This document shows, one piece after another, positions 22,844-30,442 of a stretch of DNA of 64,000 nucleotides. The position numbers and the translations under genes are program-made. The stretch comes from an uncultured Christensenellaceae bacterium. Its GTDB lineage: Bacteria > Bacillota > Clostridia > Christensenellales > Borkfalkiaceae. Location of the stretch: positions 1-64,000 of the forward strand of contig CAJUPX010000011.1 of assembly GCA_910588685.1 (NCBI GenBank). Direction: 5' to 3'. Numbering within the stretch: position 1 is the first letter of the stretch; every line of letters begins with the position of its first letter. The notes below the pieces were generated by a model, which saw only the letters and a program-made list of their open reading frames with translations, was not told the DNA's origin and did no database searches.

Positions 22844-24712
22844 TTATGCGTTTGCCTGATAAATATTGAGAACGCCCGTAATTGCATTATAAGTTAATTT
22901 ATAAGTGCCCGCCACGGTACACTTGAAATTGGACTGGGTTGCAGACGTAAACGTAGAAGTCACGCCCTCGGTACCGCCTGCCGCAACGCCAACCCAGGTA
23001 TGTTTTTGTCCGTCGTCCGCAACAGCGCCCTCGGGGAATACGCGCAATCCGAACTCAACGCCGACGGCAAGCTCTATAGTAAGCTCGTAAACGTTTTTGT
23101 CCGACGCGGATTTTGTAAACTTCCACTGCTGTTCATAGTTGGGATTCCAGCTCGTCTGACCTTCCATACTTCCGGAAATGTACACGTCGTAAGCCGCGTC
23201 TGCGCTTTCTATGGTAATTATCTTGGAATAACTGTTAAAGGTGATATTGTAAATGCCCTCTTCCAGAACCTTGATATTATTGTTTCCGCCGCCTACAGCG
23301 TCGAACGCCGCGCCGCCGTTGTAGAGATATAAGTAGTTATAGCTTCCGAGTCCGTTATATCCGTCGCTGCCCCATTCGCCTTTTTCTGTTGCGCCCGCTT
23401 TGAATGCCTGAACGATTATCTGCGAATCGGCTTTCATTGCAACGTTTTTAATTTCGTATACGCCCGAACCCTCCGTCTTTTCGGTGAGCTTGAAATCGGG
23501 ATTAAAGCAGTATCCGCTCCAATCGGTAACACCGTCCGCAAACGTTCCGTCTATATAATAGTCTGCCGCTGCGGGCGTCACGTCCGCAGCAAATGCAACA
23601 GACAGCACTTCTGTTGCTTTGGTATACGTGAACGTGTATGTTCCCGTGGCTTTTGCCACCATATTTTTGGATTCTTTTTCGCCTACAAACGCTTTGCTCG
23701 CCTCGTCAAGATTTGTGCTGCGCAGATATAAAGTACCTGTTGACGTTGACCCGTCGGTGAAGTTATCGCGCGAGGTAAACATAAATTCCTCGTTCTCTTT
23801 AAGATAGACCGAAAGAGTATATACGCCTTTGTCGTTTGTCATTTTAGCTACAGGAGCATAAAAATCGTTCCAGTCGGTAATACCCGAACCCTTGATAAAG
23901 TAGTCGGTAGATTCGTATTCGGCTTCAAGTTCCGCTGCGTTGCCGTTACGTACCCAGCTTATCGTATCGAGTGTGTTTATGTTAAAAGCTTCTTTGTTGG
24001 CTTCTGTATAGCTCGGGTGATTTGTTTCGTACGTGTCGTCGTCGGGGTGAGTGGTTAAAGTAAACGTATAGTTGCCCGAATATTCGCATTTTATATTTAA
24101 TCTGTAAGCAGAATTATCGCCTATGGTGCCCGCACCGCTGAACGCCTCCGTTCCGTCCGTAAGCTTGGTTGAAGTTAAATAACCCACGCCGCGCTGGTTG
24201 TGCCACTCGGCGTTAAGCGCAAACTGGAATAAATCGCCCTCCTGCAAATCAACGGTATAAGTATATTCGTTTTTATCCTCGGATTTGGTCATTTTCATAT
24301 CGTCGGTAAAAACTTTTCCCCAGTTGCTTGCTCTGAGAATAGGGCTTGTGCCGCTGCCGACTATATAATAAACTCTTGTATCCTCGCTCTGTGTTGCCGA
24401 CGACCACTGAGAAAATACCGATTTATCTTCTGTTATAGGGGTATCAAAAGGAAATTCAAACGAGAAGTTGGGCGTTGCATACCAGCCCTCGAACGTGTAA
24501 TCAGCTTTTACCGGCGTCCATTCCTGAGCTTTTTCACCCTCTTTTACTTTTTCGGTCTTTAATATATCTTCACCGTCATAATAAGTAACGGTGTATTCAA
24601 CTGTTTTAGTTGTATCCGGGTTATCCTCCTTACAAGCCGTAAGCATTGCAACCGACGATGCACAAACCGCCGAAGCAATTACCAGACCTACCCATTTAGT
24701 AGCCTTTTTCAT
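22844..24712 (-). CDS. Starch-binding-type surface lipoprotein
   Basis: A 622-residue lipoprotein: signal peptide with lipobox LTAC at Cys27, one InlB B-type repeat (about 38-85, ending EGWYATPNF), then four similar beta-sandwich modules beginning near residues 95, 260, 387 and 527 with a Tyr-x-Ile/Val-x-Gly pattern (YYIVGSGT, YFIKGSGI, YYIDGTFA, VYISGSME). The layout recalls SusE/SusF or CBM26-like starch-binding proteins. It has a consensus promoter overlapped by a LacI-type operator and lies next to the maltodextrin importer. It likely tethers alpha-glucans at the cell surface. No catalytic residues were recognised. Confidence 0.8.
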   Translation of the reverse strand: MKKATKWVGLVIASAVCASSVAMLTACKEDNPDTTKTVEYTVTYYDGEDILKTEKVKEGEKAQEWTPVKADYTFEGWYATPNFSFEFPFDTPITEDKSVFSQWSSATQSEDTRVYYIVGSGTSPILRASNWGKVFTDDMKMTKSEDKNEYTYTVDLQEGDLFQFALNAEWHNQRGVGYLTSTKLTDGTEAFSGAGTIGDNSAYRLNIKCEYSGNYTFTLTTHPDDDTYETNHPSYTEANKEAFNINTLDTISWVRNGNAAELEAEYESTDYFIKGSGITDWNDFYAPVAKMTNDKGVYTLSVYLKENEEFMFTSRDNFTDGSTSTGTLYLRSTNLDEASKAFVGEKESKNMVAKATGTYTFTYTKATEVLSVAFAADVTPAAADYYIDGTFADGVTDWSGYCFNPDFKLTEKTEGSGVYEIKNVAMKADSQIIVQAFKAGATEKGEWGSDGYNGLGSYNYLYLYNGGAAFDAVGGGNNNIKVLEEGIYNITFNSYSKIITIESADAAYDVYISGSMEGQTSWNPNYEQQWKFTKSASDKNVYELTIELAVGVEFGLRVFPEGAVADDGQKHTWVGVAAGGTEGVTSTFTSATQSNFKCTVAGTYKLTYNAITGVLNIYQANA

Positions 24713-24744
24713 TTTTTCACCTCAGAAATTTATTTTCGATTTTT

Positions 24745-24768
24745 ATTTACTTAACCGATTAAGTAAAT
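24745..24768. promoter_or_regulatory. LacI-type operator of the starch-binding lipoprotein
   Basis: Perfect 10-bp arms ATTTACTTAA and TTAAGTAAAT around CCGA, giving the central CG typical of LacI-family operators. It starts at the 3' edge of the -10 box and covers the expected transcription start, fitting repression by the nearby LacI-type protein. Confidence 0.75.
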
Positions 24769-24795
24769 TATATCACTGCTAATTTATATTGTCAA
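24767..24795 (-). promoter_or_regulatory. Consensus promoter of the starch-binding lipoprotein
   Basis: On the - strand: TTGACA (24795-24790), 17 bases, TATAAT (24772-24767). Both hexamers match consensus. Confidence 0.85.
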
Positions 24796-24861
24796 TACCT
24801 TTTTTAAAAATTTTCAAAAAATGTTGTACAGGTACATTGCGCGTTGTTTAAATCAATTAAT

Positions 24862-24892
24862 GTTACTTATTGAGTGTTGATAAATAAGTAAC
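24862..24892. promoter_or_regulatory. Controller-protein operator (C-box-like palindrome)
   Basis: GTTACTTATT (24862-24871) and AATAAGTAAC (24883-24892) are perfect 10-bp arms around an 11-base spacer. The right half lies just after the -35 hexamer of the promoter that reads into the XRE controller pseudogene, as expected for autoregulation by a restriction-modification C protein. Confidence 0.65.
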
Positions 24893-24905
24893 TGTTTTAT
24901 ATAAT
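24877..24905 (+). promoter_or_regulatory. Promoter of the decayed controller/restriction operon
   Basis: TTGATA (24877-24882), 17 bases, TATAAT (24900-24905), followed by AGGTGG and the ATG at 24930. It looks intact although the genes it drives are broken. Confidence 0.75.
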
Positions 24906-24929
24906 TTACATATAAATTACAGGTGGATT

Positions 24930-25133
24930 ATGATAGAAAAAGACGTAGGGAAACGTATAAAAGATTTGCGGAATAAACTTGGCATAAGTCAGGAAGAATT
25001 GGTTTTCGTTCCGGCGTTCACAGAACCTATATTGCAAGCCTTGAAGTAGGCAAGCGCAATATTTCTGTTGCAACTTTAGAAAAGATTGTAAACGCACTTG
25101 AAGTTTCTTTCAGCGAATTTTTTAATTTTTAAG
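24930..25133 (+). pseudogene. XRE/C-protein controller, frameshifted
   Basis: The reading frame starts well (DVGKRIKDLRNKLGISQEEL) but shifts at about 25001-25006 and stops early. Adding one base there restores FRSGVHRTYIASLEVGKRN and a tail to a stop at 25131, giving a complete ~67-residue helix-turn-helix of the type found as controller proteins in type II restriction-modification systems. A one-base deletion is the simplest explanation. RBS AGGTGG. The next gene starts 12 bases after the stop behind AAGGAG. Confidence 0.82.
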
Positions 25134-25144
25134 GAGATTACATT

Positions 25145-25738
25145 ATGACGAAAATTGAGTTGTTTGAAGAATTAGCTCAAGTTGATAAAAACGGATGTAG
25201 TCGTTGGGTAAACGTAACGGAGTTCGTAGGCAAATACCAAGGTCTGCAGCTGTTAAACGGTGCAGGTTGGTCCAGAGACGACGGTCCTTTTTGAAGAAAA
25301 TATTTAATCGAACGGAATAAAAACCTAACTCACGGCAATAAAACCGATACTATAAGAACAGTAGGTTTTAATACAGGCAAGTCGTATTCTGCTTATATTG
25401 ATCCTGCTATTAAGAGTATCGTTCAATCTAAGCGCTGCGTGATTTTAGGGCACGTCCGGTCCCGAAGTTGACCATAAAAACGGTATGAAAAATGAAGACA
25501 GAGTTATGCGCAACGAAAACCAGCGTCTTGAGGATTTTCAGCCGTTAAGCAAGGCGGCTAATGACGCGAAAAGACAGTTTTGCAAAGAATGTAAGCGAAC
25601 CGGAATCCGTTATGACGCTAAATTATTAGGTTATCCTATGTCTTATTATTCTGGTGACGCAAACACGGCAACGAAGAAAATGCCTGCTATTGGTACGACC
25701 CGTTGGAATTTAAAAAGCATTTAATTGAAAAACAATAA
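25145..25738 (+). pseudogene. Type II restriction endonuclease (HNH-like), multiply broken
   Basis: Translation from the ATG at 25145 gives an intact N-terminus, an in-frame TGA at 25292-25294 where Trp would fit (GPF-x-RKYLIE), an extra base at about 25448-25451, and a missing base at about 25661-25663 that restores the frame. The repaired protein is about 198 residues with an EVDHKNG motif, DFQPLSKAANDAKRQFC and CKECKRTG (a ββα-metal/HNH-like layout with Cys pairs) and the C-terminus YWYDPLEFKKHLIEKQ. This resembles small type II restriction enzymes; specificity is unknown. It is certainly non-functional as sequenced. Confidence 0.8.
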
Positions 25739-25742
25739 AAGT

Positions 25743-25769
25743 AAGGAGAAGTTTCCACTTCTCCTTTTT
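25743..25769 (+). terminator. Terminator of the decayed restriction operon
   Basis: AAGGAGAAGT, loop TTCC, perfect complement, then T-run. It stands between the convergent nuclease and methylase pseudogenes. Confidence 0.8.
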
Positions 25770-25797
25770 AAATTTCTTATTCAAAAATTTGATTTAA

Positions 25798-26835
25798 TTA
25801 ATTATGCTTTACCAGGCAGTGTAAATACTCAACCGTTTTATCGGTTTTTACCGCTCTTGCACTATCAGATTTAAACCTCTTGTATTCTTTTGATTCCACT
25901 GTATATCTGCCGTATTTTTTCATTATTTTTTCTATCGTTTCAAACGACATTAACCCTTCGTTATTATAACTTAAAAATATATATTTAAAATTTGCATTTT
26001 TAATAAGCTCGGAAAAAATTTCTTCAACTTTGCTTTTTATACAAAAGGCGCTCTTTTGTTCCGCATATCTTCTAAGTCCTGTTTTACCGTATACAACAGG
26101 GTTATCATATCTTGCAATTGTTTCAAGCAAATGATTATTTGTACAGTATTGCCTTGCGTTATATGGCGGATCCAAATATAAAATATCGCCGGACACATAT
26201 TTTATAAGATCCGTTACATCACAGTTGTAAACTTCGCACTCAACCTGTCCGTGCATAACAGGTAACGGCTCCAACACCATTTCTTTAAGAGCTGATTTTT
26301 AAAATTTCTTTAAATACGCGCCATAAACCGAAGCCGTATTAGCATATTTATCTATGCTGTTAATAAGCGAACCGAGCAAAAAAAAGTACTCATTATCGTT
26401 TATTATTTCTCTGTTGTGCTTTTCTTCTATAGCAATTCTTATTGCGTCGCACTTTTTTGCATTATATTCCGTAAAATATTTGCGCCTGAATTCTTGCCTC
26501 TCCGTCCCCTCATAGCAGTAATTTTGATAAATGACCCCCTCAATACCTTCAAGATTATTTAAGTCCGCAATGAGCTCAGCGCACCTGCCCTCATTAAGAT
26601 TGCCGTTATTCTCTATCATATGTTTGGCTATGACATAGCTATAATATTGAATATCGTTCGCAATAATAGAGTATCCGTCCTGCTTAAACATACTGCCGAC
26701 AACACCGGTACCAGCCATCAAATCGGCAAAGACCATTTGATTAGGCAGTCGGTTTTCGCCATTTTCCTCTAATGTTTTAGCAATGGACGATTTTAAAAAC
26801 CCTATTAACGAATGCTTTGAACCGATATAATTCAT
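25798..26835 (-). pseudogene. D12-class adenine-N6 DNA methyltransferase, nonsense mutation
   Basis: Two pieces in one frame: 26835-26302 (N-terminal part with MNYIGSKHSL and the FADLMAGTGVVGS SAM-binding motif) and 26298-25798 (catalytic motif YLDPPYNARQY). They are separated by a single TAA at 26301-26299 in ...YLKKF-stop-KSALKEM. Changing TAA to AAA would join them into a normal ~345-residue Dam/D12-type enzyme. It is convergent with the nuclease and would have protected its site. An AAGGT site precedes the ATG. Translation of either half alone would give an incomplete enzyme. Confidence 0.85.
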
Positions 26836-26855
26836 TTACTGACCTTAAAAAAATA

Positions 26856-26897
26856 ATCAGTCGAATAAATTTGAATTTACAAACAATTTCGACTGAT
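26856..26897. repeat. Inverted repeat upstream of the methylase
   Basis: ATCAGTCGAA (26856-26865) and TTCGACTGAT (26888-26897), perfect 10-bp arms with a 22-base AT-rich loop. It begins 21 bases upstream of the methylase ATG and may be its operator. Confidence 0.55.
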
Positions 26898-26919
26898 GAT
26901 CTAATGGTGCAGATTATGA

Positions 26920-27040
26920 TACCCGAAGTATAAACCCGAAACCACTTTTTATCGGCTTGACGGTGTTCGGATAATTAACATTAGGTTCACCAACTGGTAA
27001 CTATCCGAACACCTTTGTTTCAGACAAATGGATTCGGGTA
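26920..27040. repeat. Nested inverted-repeat element
   Basis: Outer arms TACCCGAA (26920-26927) and TTCGGGTA (27033-27040) enclose perfect inner 12-bp arms GGTGTTCGGATA (26962-26973) and TATCCGAACACC (27002-27013). The 28-base inner loop has a further small hairpin (GTT-ACC-type pairs). It lies between the methylase promoter region and the 3' end of the histidine kinase gene. There is no ORF. It could be a miniature element or structured RNA; I do not recognise the family. Confidence 0.5.
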
Positions 27041-27075
27041 GTTTTTATTGCAGAATATTAAAAAATCAGCTTTTT

Positions 27076-28071
27076 TTACTTTACAGGCAGTTTTACTACG
27101 AACTTTGTATTTTGATTGCAAAAAACCTCGATATTTCCGCCTAATCTACCGAGCACTTTTTTAACCAGCGGCAGCCCGAGCCCGGTGCCCTTTTCCTTGC
27201 CCGCTCCGTCGCTTGTGTAAAAGGGTTGGAAAATTAAATTTTCTTTACCTTTTAAAGCGTTACCCGTGTTTGTAATGCTGAAAATTATATTTTCGCCGTC
27301 ATTGCTTAATTCTATAAATATTTCCCCGCGTTCAGCCGTATACTTCACCGCATTTGAAATCAAATTCTGCCAAACAAGATAGCACAAATCTTTATTTGAA
27401 ACATATTCGGTTTTCTCCATTTCCGCTTCCACTTTCAATTCTTTTTTCTGCCATACTACCTGCATTGAAAGAATAATATCGCGTATCTGCCCGTCAACTG
27501 AAAACCTGTTCGAACAATTTATATTACCGTCCGAATCCAACTTGCTCACGGCAAGCAATTTTTCGCTTAGACTTGTTAGTCTTACCGCTTCATTATAAAT
27601 AAAATTTAAATATTCTTGCTCTTCTTCTTTTGTTAAATCGCTTGTGCGCAGCAAATCGCTGTACCCCAAAATTATACTGAGCGGCGTTTTGAATTCGTGC
27701 GAAACGTTTTTTACAAATTCGCGATTCAGGTACTCGTTGGATTTCAAACCCTCCGTCATTTTATTGAAGTCGCTCGACAGTTGCGATAATTCGTCGTTTC
27801 CTTTGACCAGAACTTTTATATCGAGATTTCCGTTTGCAACCGCGTTTACCGCCGCGGAAACCGACTTCAAACGTTTGCCTATAAAAATGTAAAGCAACAC
27901 CGTAAACAGTATTAGTCCCAACGCGCCGGAAATCAGACTGATATGATAGGACACAACGGGGTTTGTTATCGATTTGCTTTGCAATACCGCAAGCGTTATA
28001 CGAGAAATTCCAAACACCAAAAGCATTGAGGCTCCCATCATTAAAAATATTTTAAATATCAGTTTTTTCAT
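27076..28071 (-). CDS. Sensor histidine kinase
   Basis: A 331-residue kinase with two transmembrane helices (about residues 7-29 and 40-62) and a short external loop, HAMP (~63-115), HisKA with the phospho-accepting His in VSHEFKTPLS (~125), and an HATPase domain with N-box NLISNAVKYT and G-box GTGLGLPLVKKVL. It overlaps the response-regulator gene by 4 bases. The external loop is very short, so it probably senses through the membrane. Target genes are unknown. Confidence 0.92.
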   Translation of the reverse strand: MKKLIFKIFLMMGASMLLVFGISRITLAVLQSKSITNPVVSYHISLISGALGLILFTVLLYIFIGKRLKSVSAAVNAVANGNLDIKVLVKGNDELSQLSSDFNKMTEGLKSNEYLNREFVKNVSHEFKTPLSIILGYSDLLRTSDLTKEEEQEYLNFIYNEAVRLTSLSEKLLAVSKLDSDGNINCSNRFSVDGQIRDIILSMQVVWQKKELKVEAEMEKTEYVSNKDLCYLVWQNLISNAVKYTAERGEIFIELSNDGENIIFSITNTGNALKGKENLIFQPFYTSDGAGKEKGTGLGLPLVKKVLGRLGGNIEVFCNQNTKFVVKLPVK

Positions 28072-28736
28072 TTCAGTTCCGCCTTGTATCCGAGTCCGCG
28101 TACGGAAATAATTTCAACATCGCTATTCACAATCTTTTCTCGCAGTTTATTTATATGAACGTCCACGGTGCGCTCCAAGCTCTCGGAATCCATACCCCAT
28201 ATTTCATCTAACAGTTGCGCCCGTGAAAATATCCTCCCCTTTGAGGACAGCAAAGTAAACAATAACAAAAATTCCTTTTTCGCAGTGTCTATAATTACCG
28301 AATCTATTTTCAGCGTCTTAGTCGGAAAATGCAATTCTGTATTGCCAGCTTGAATTTTTTGTTTTGAAACACGGCCGTAACGCCGCAACAACGCCCTTAT
28401 ACGCAGCTCCAACTCGTCATAATCTACTGGTTTTGTTAAATAATCGTCTGCTCCGTCCTCAAAACTCTTTTTCTTATCGTCAATAGTGCTTAAAGCGGTC
28501 AACATAATTACAGGCAAATCTGCGTTTTTTGATTTTACGGCTTGCGTTAATGCGTTGCCGTCAATAACAGGCATCATTATATCCGTTATTATTAGGTCTG
28601 TATCTTTATTTTCTAATAAAGTTAACGCCTCCTGTCCGTTGCCGCATTCGTAAACGGAAAAACCGCGCTTTTCAAGATTAAATTTTATCAGTTTTCTTAA
28701 AGCAATTTCATCTTCCGCCAAGAGAATATTAAACAT
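28068..28736 (-). CDS. OmpR/PhoB-family response regulator
   Basis: A 222-residue regulator: receiver domain with phospho-acceptor Asp52 (IITDIMMP) and a winged-helix DNA-binding domain (about 125-220, ending ISVRGLGYKAELK). A GGAGG site precedes the ATG. It is paired with the overlapping histidine kinase. No clear target site was found nearby. Confidence 0.93.
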   Translation of the reverse strand: MFNILLAEDEIALRKLIKFNLEKRGFSVYECGNGQEALTLLENKDTDLIITDIMMPVIDGNALTQAVKSKNADLPVIMLTALSTIDDKKKSFEDGADDYLTKPVDYDELELRIRALLRRYGRVSKQKIQAGNTELHFPTKTLKIDSVIIDTAKKEFLLLFTLLSSKGRIFSRAQLLDEIWGMDSESLERTVDVHINKLREKIVNSDVEIISVRGLGYKAELK

Positions 28737-28795
28737 TGCCGCCTCCGTAAAATTTATTGGAGAAACCTTTTTGTTTCTCCCGCAAGTATACCAGA

Positions 28796-29500
28796 TTAAA
28801 CGTTCTCTGTCAATTGAGCCTGCGCCTCGGCTTTTACTGCCTGACGGTGTTTTAAAAGACCTATAACAACCACGCCGACGTAAGCCAACGTTTTAGGTAT
28901 CATTAAAACGCCTATAACAGGTATTATATGCGCAAAGAGCACAACCGGAATATAAAAACCGAAAGACAAAATAACCATAACAGCCATTATTAAATAGCTT
29001 TTGTCCTTAGTTTTTCTTGCTATCAAAAAACAAATAGCTATAATGCCTATGCCTATCACTGCAAACGGAATATTTCTTAAAATGCCCCAAAGCAGATTGC
29101 CCTCGTAAGAGAACCAGTCGTTTTGAGGGAATGCGCAAAGAATAATGCGCAGCGCCGCCAGAACAAACAGCGAGATTCTGCTTAATAACTTTAATTTATT
29201 TTCAGGCTGCCAAACGCTTTCAAGAATAAAATAAAGAATAACGTAAAAGCCCGTCATTGTGATTGAAGTAATAAGCTTACCTAAACCGAGCGCAAACGCG
29301 TTAGCCTCTAACCCCGTAGTTAAAAGCGCGTAAACCCGCGGCACCAGATGAAACGAATCCCCCGACGATAACACGACAGCCATTATTCCGAACATTTTGA
29401 AAAACCTGCTTTTGCCTTTAACTATAAGATAAATGCCTACGGTGAGAGCAAATATCAAATACGCTGCGTCAAACAATAATTCCATAATACCTTGAACCAT
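28796..29500 (-). CDS. Seven-helix membrane protein, unknown
   Basis: A 234-residue protein with about seven transmembrane segments spread evenly, almost no loops, and a short polar C-terminus. Notable conserved-looking polar positions are the SSGDSFHLVPR stretch between helices 2 and 3 and an FPQND loop. AGGAG lies 9 bases before the ATG. It lies upstream of, and on the same strand as, the two-component genes (59-base gap), so it might be sensed or controlled by them. Family not recognised. Confidence 0.75.
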   Translation of the reverse strand: MVQGIMELLFDAAYLIFALTVGIYLIVKGKSRFFKMFGIMAVVLSSGDSFHLVPRVYALLTTGLEANAFALGLGKLITSITMTGFYVILYFILESVWQPENKLKLLSRISLFVLAALRIILCAFPQNDWFSYEGNLLWGILRNIPFAVIGIGIIAICFLIARKTKDKSYLIMAVMVILSFGFYIPVVLFAHIIPVIGVLMIPKTLAYVGVVVIGLLKHRQAVKAEAQAQLTENV

Positions 29501-29683
29501 AAAATTTCTCCTTGTTTTTTAATTTCTACCCGTATACTATAACAGTTTTTTTAAGTAAATATTAAGTTTTTAAAAAATTTATTTAAATATAAAAAAAATC
29601 TGCGAATTGCAGATAATTTAATAGCTGTACGGCAGAATGCGTTTCATTAAAAAACCGTAGCGGTCTGTTTATCTGCTACGTTA

Positions 29684-30268
29684 TTATATTAAACTGCTTA
29701 CAAAAACCTCGATTCCTATAAAAATAAATATTATTCCGCCTATCACCGAAGCTTTATTAGCAAGTTTTACGCCGTATCTTTTTCCGAGGCAAAAACCGCC
29801 GATAAACGAGCCGAAAGTAATTAGTGCAATTATCGCCGAGCCCGCAAGCGCCGTTAGAAAGGCGTATTCCGATATGGCAAATCCCACCGACAGCGCGTCT
29901 AACGAGGTTATGACAGCCTGGATAAACACCGCAGCTATGCCTGTTTCGGGCTTTTTTATTTCTGTCTTTTTTCTGCACAAGCCGTCAACTATCATTTTAA
30001 TGCCTATGTAGCAAAGCACCGTTAACGCAAGCCACGAAACGCACTCTTCAAACAAATAGAAATGCCTGGCAACAGTATGTACGCAAATCCAGCCTATCAT
30101 AGGCGCAATCAACTGAAATAACGCAAACACCCCCGCCATTGCCGATATTTTACCACGCTTAATTTCCGGGGCGTTAAGTCCGTTGGATAGAGAAATCAAA
30201 AATGCGTCTACCGCAAGTCCGAAACCGAACAGTATACTGTTCAGAAAAAAAGCCCAACTCCAAATCAT
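29684..30268 (-). CDS. mntP: Manganese efflux pump MntP
   Basis: A 194-residue, six-helix protein of normal MntP length (family about 180-200). The two halves carry the paired acidic motifs GLAVDAFLISLSNGL (residues ~18-32) and ITSLDALSVGFAISE (~125-139), which hold the Asp residues needed for Mn(II) export. AAAGGA lies upstream of the ATG. No manganese riboswitch-like leader was found in the ~170-base upstream gap; a bidirectional hairpin at 30379-30404 lies further up. Confidence 0.88.
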   Translation of the reverse strand: MIWSWAFFLNSILFGFGLAVDAFLISLSNGLNAPEIKRGKISAMAGVFALFQLIAPMIGWICVHTVARHFYLFEECVSWLALTVLCYIGIKMIVDGLCRKKTEIKKPETGIAAVFIQAVITSLDALSVGFAISEYAFLTALAGSAIIALITFGSFIGGFCLGKRYGVKLANKASVIGGIIFIFIGIEVFVSSLI

Positions 30269-30378
30269 ACAATTTCCTTTGTACCTGATCCCTATATTAA
30301 AAACCTACGGGTTTTGTCGGAAAACCGTTTATATCATTATATGAATTTTAATCAGGTTGTGACAGAACAAAAGGAAAA

Positions 30379-30410
30379 CCGCGGCTACGAATACGTAACC
30401 GCGGCTTTTT
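30379..30410. terminator. Terminator of the GH3 operon
   Basis: Stem of 10 pairs with one mismatch (CCGCGGCTACG against CGTAACCGCGG), 4-base loop, T5 on the + side and a T-rich stretch on the - side. It follows the 1032-residue GH3 gene on the - strand by about 30 bases. Confidence 0.75.
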
Positions 30411-30442
30411 AACCGTTGCATTACAACAGCATAACCTGTTGT

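Noticed and set aside
25292..25294. Possible TGA-to-Trp recoding in the restriction nuclease
   Set aside because: Other genes here use TGA as a normal stop (for example malG, ung, luxS) and TGG for Trp, and the same gene also has two frameshifts, so it is a nonsense mutation.
26962..27013. Invertible promoter or recombination site flanked by the 12-bp inverted repeat
   Set aside because: The enclosed segment is only 28 bases with no convincing promoter, and no recombinase gene lies nearby.
30269..30378. Manganese (yybP-ykoY) riboswitch upstream of mntP
   Set aside because: The upstream region is short and AT-rich, and I could not find the conserved paired loops of that riboswitch.
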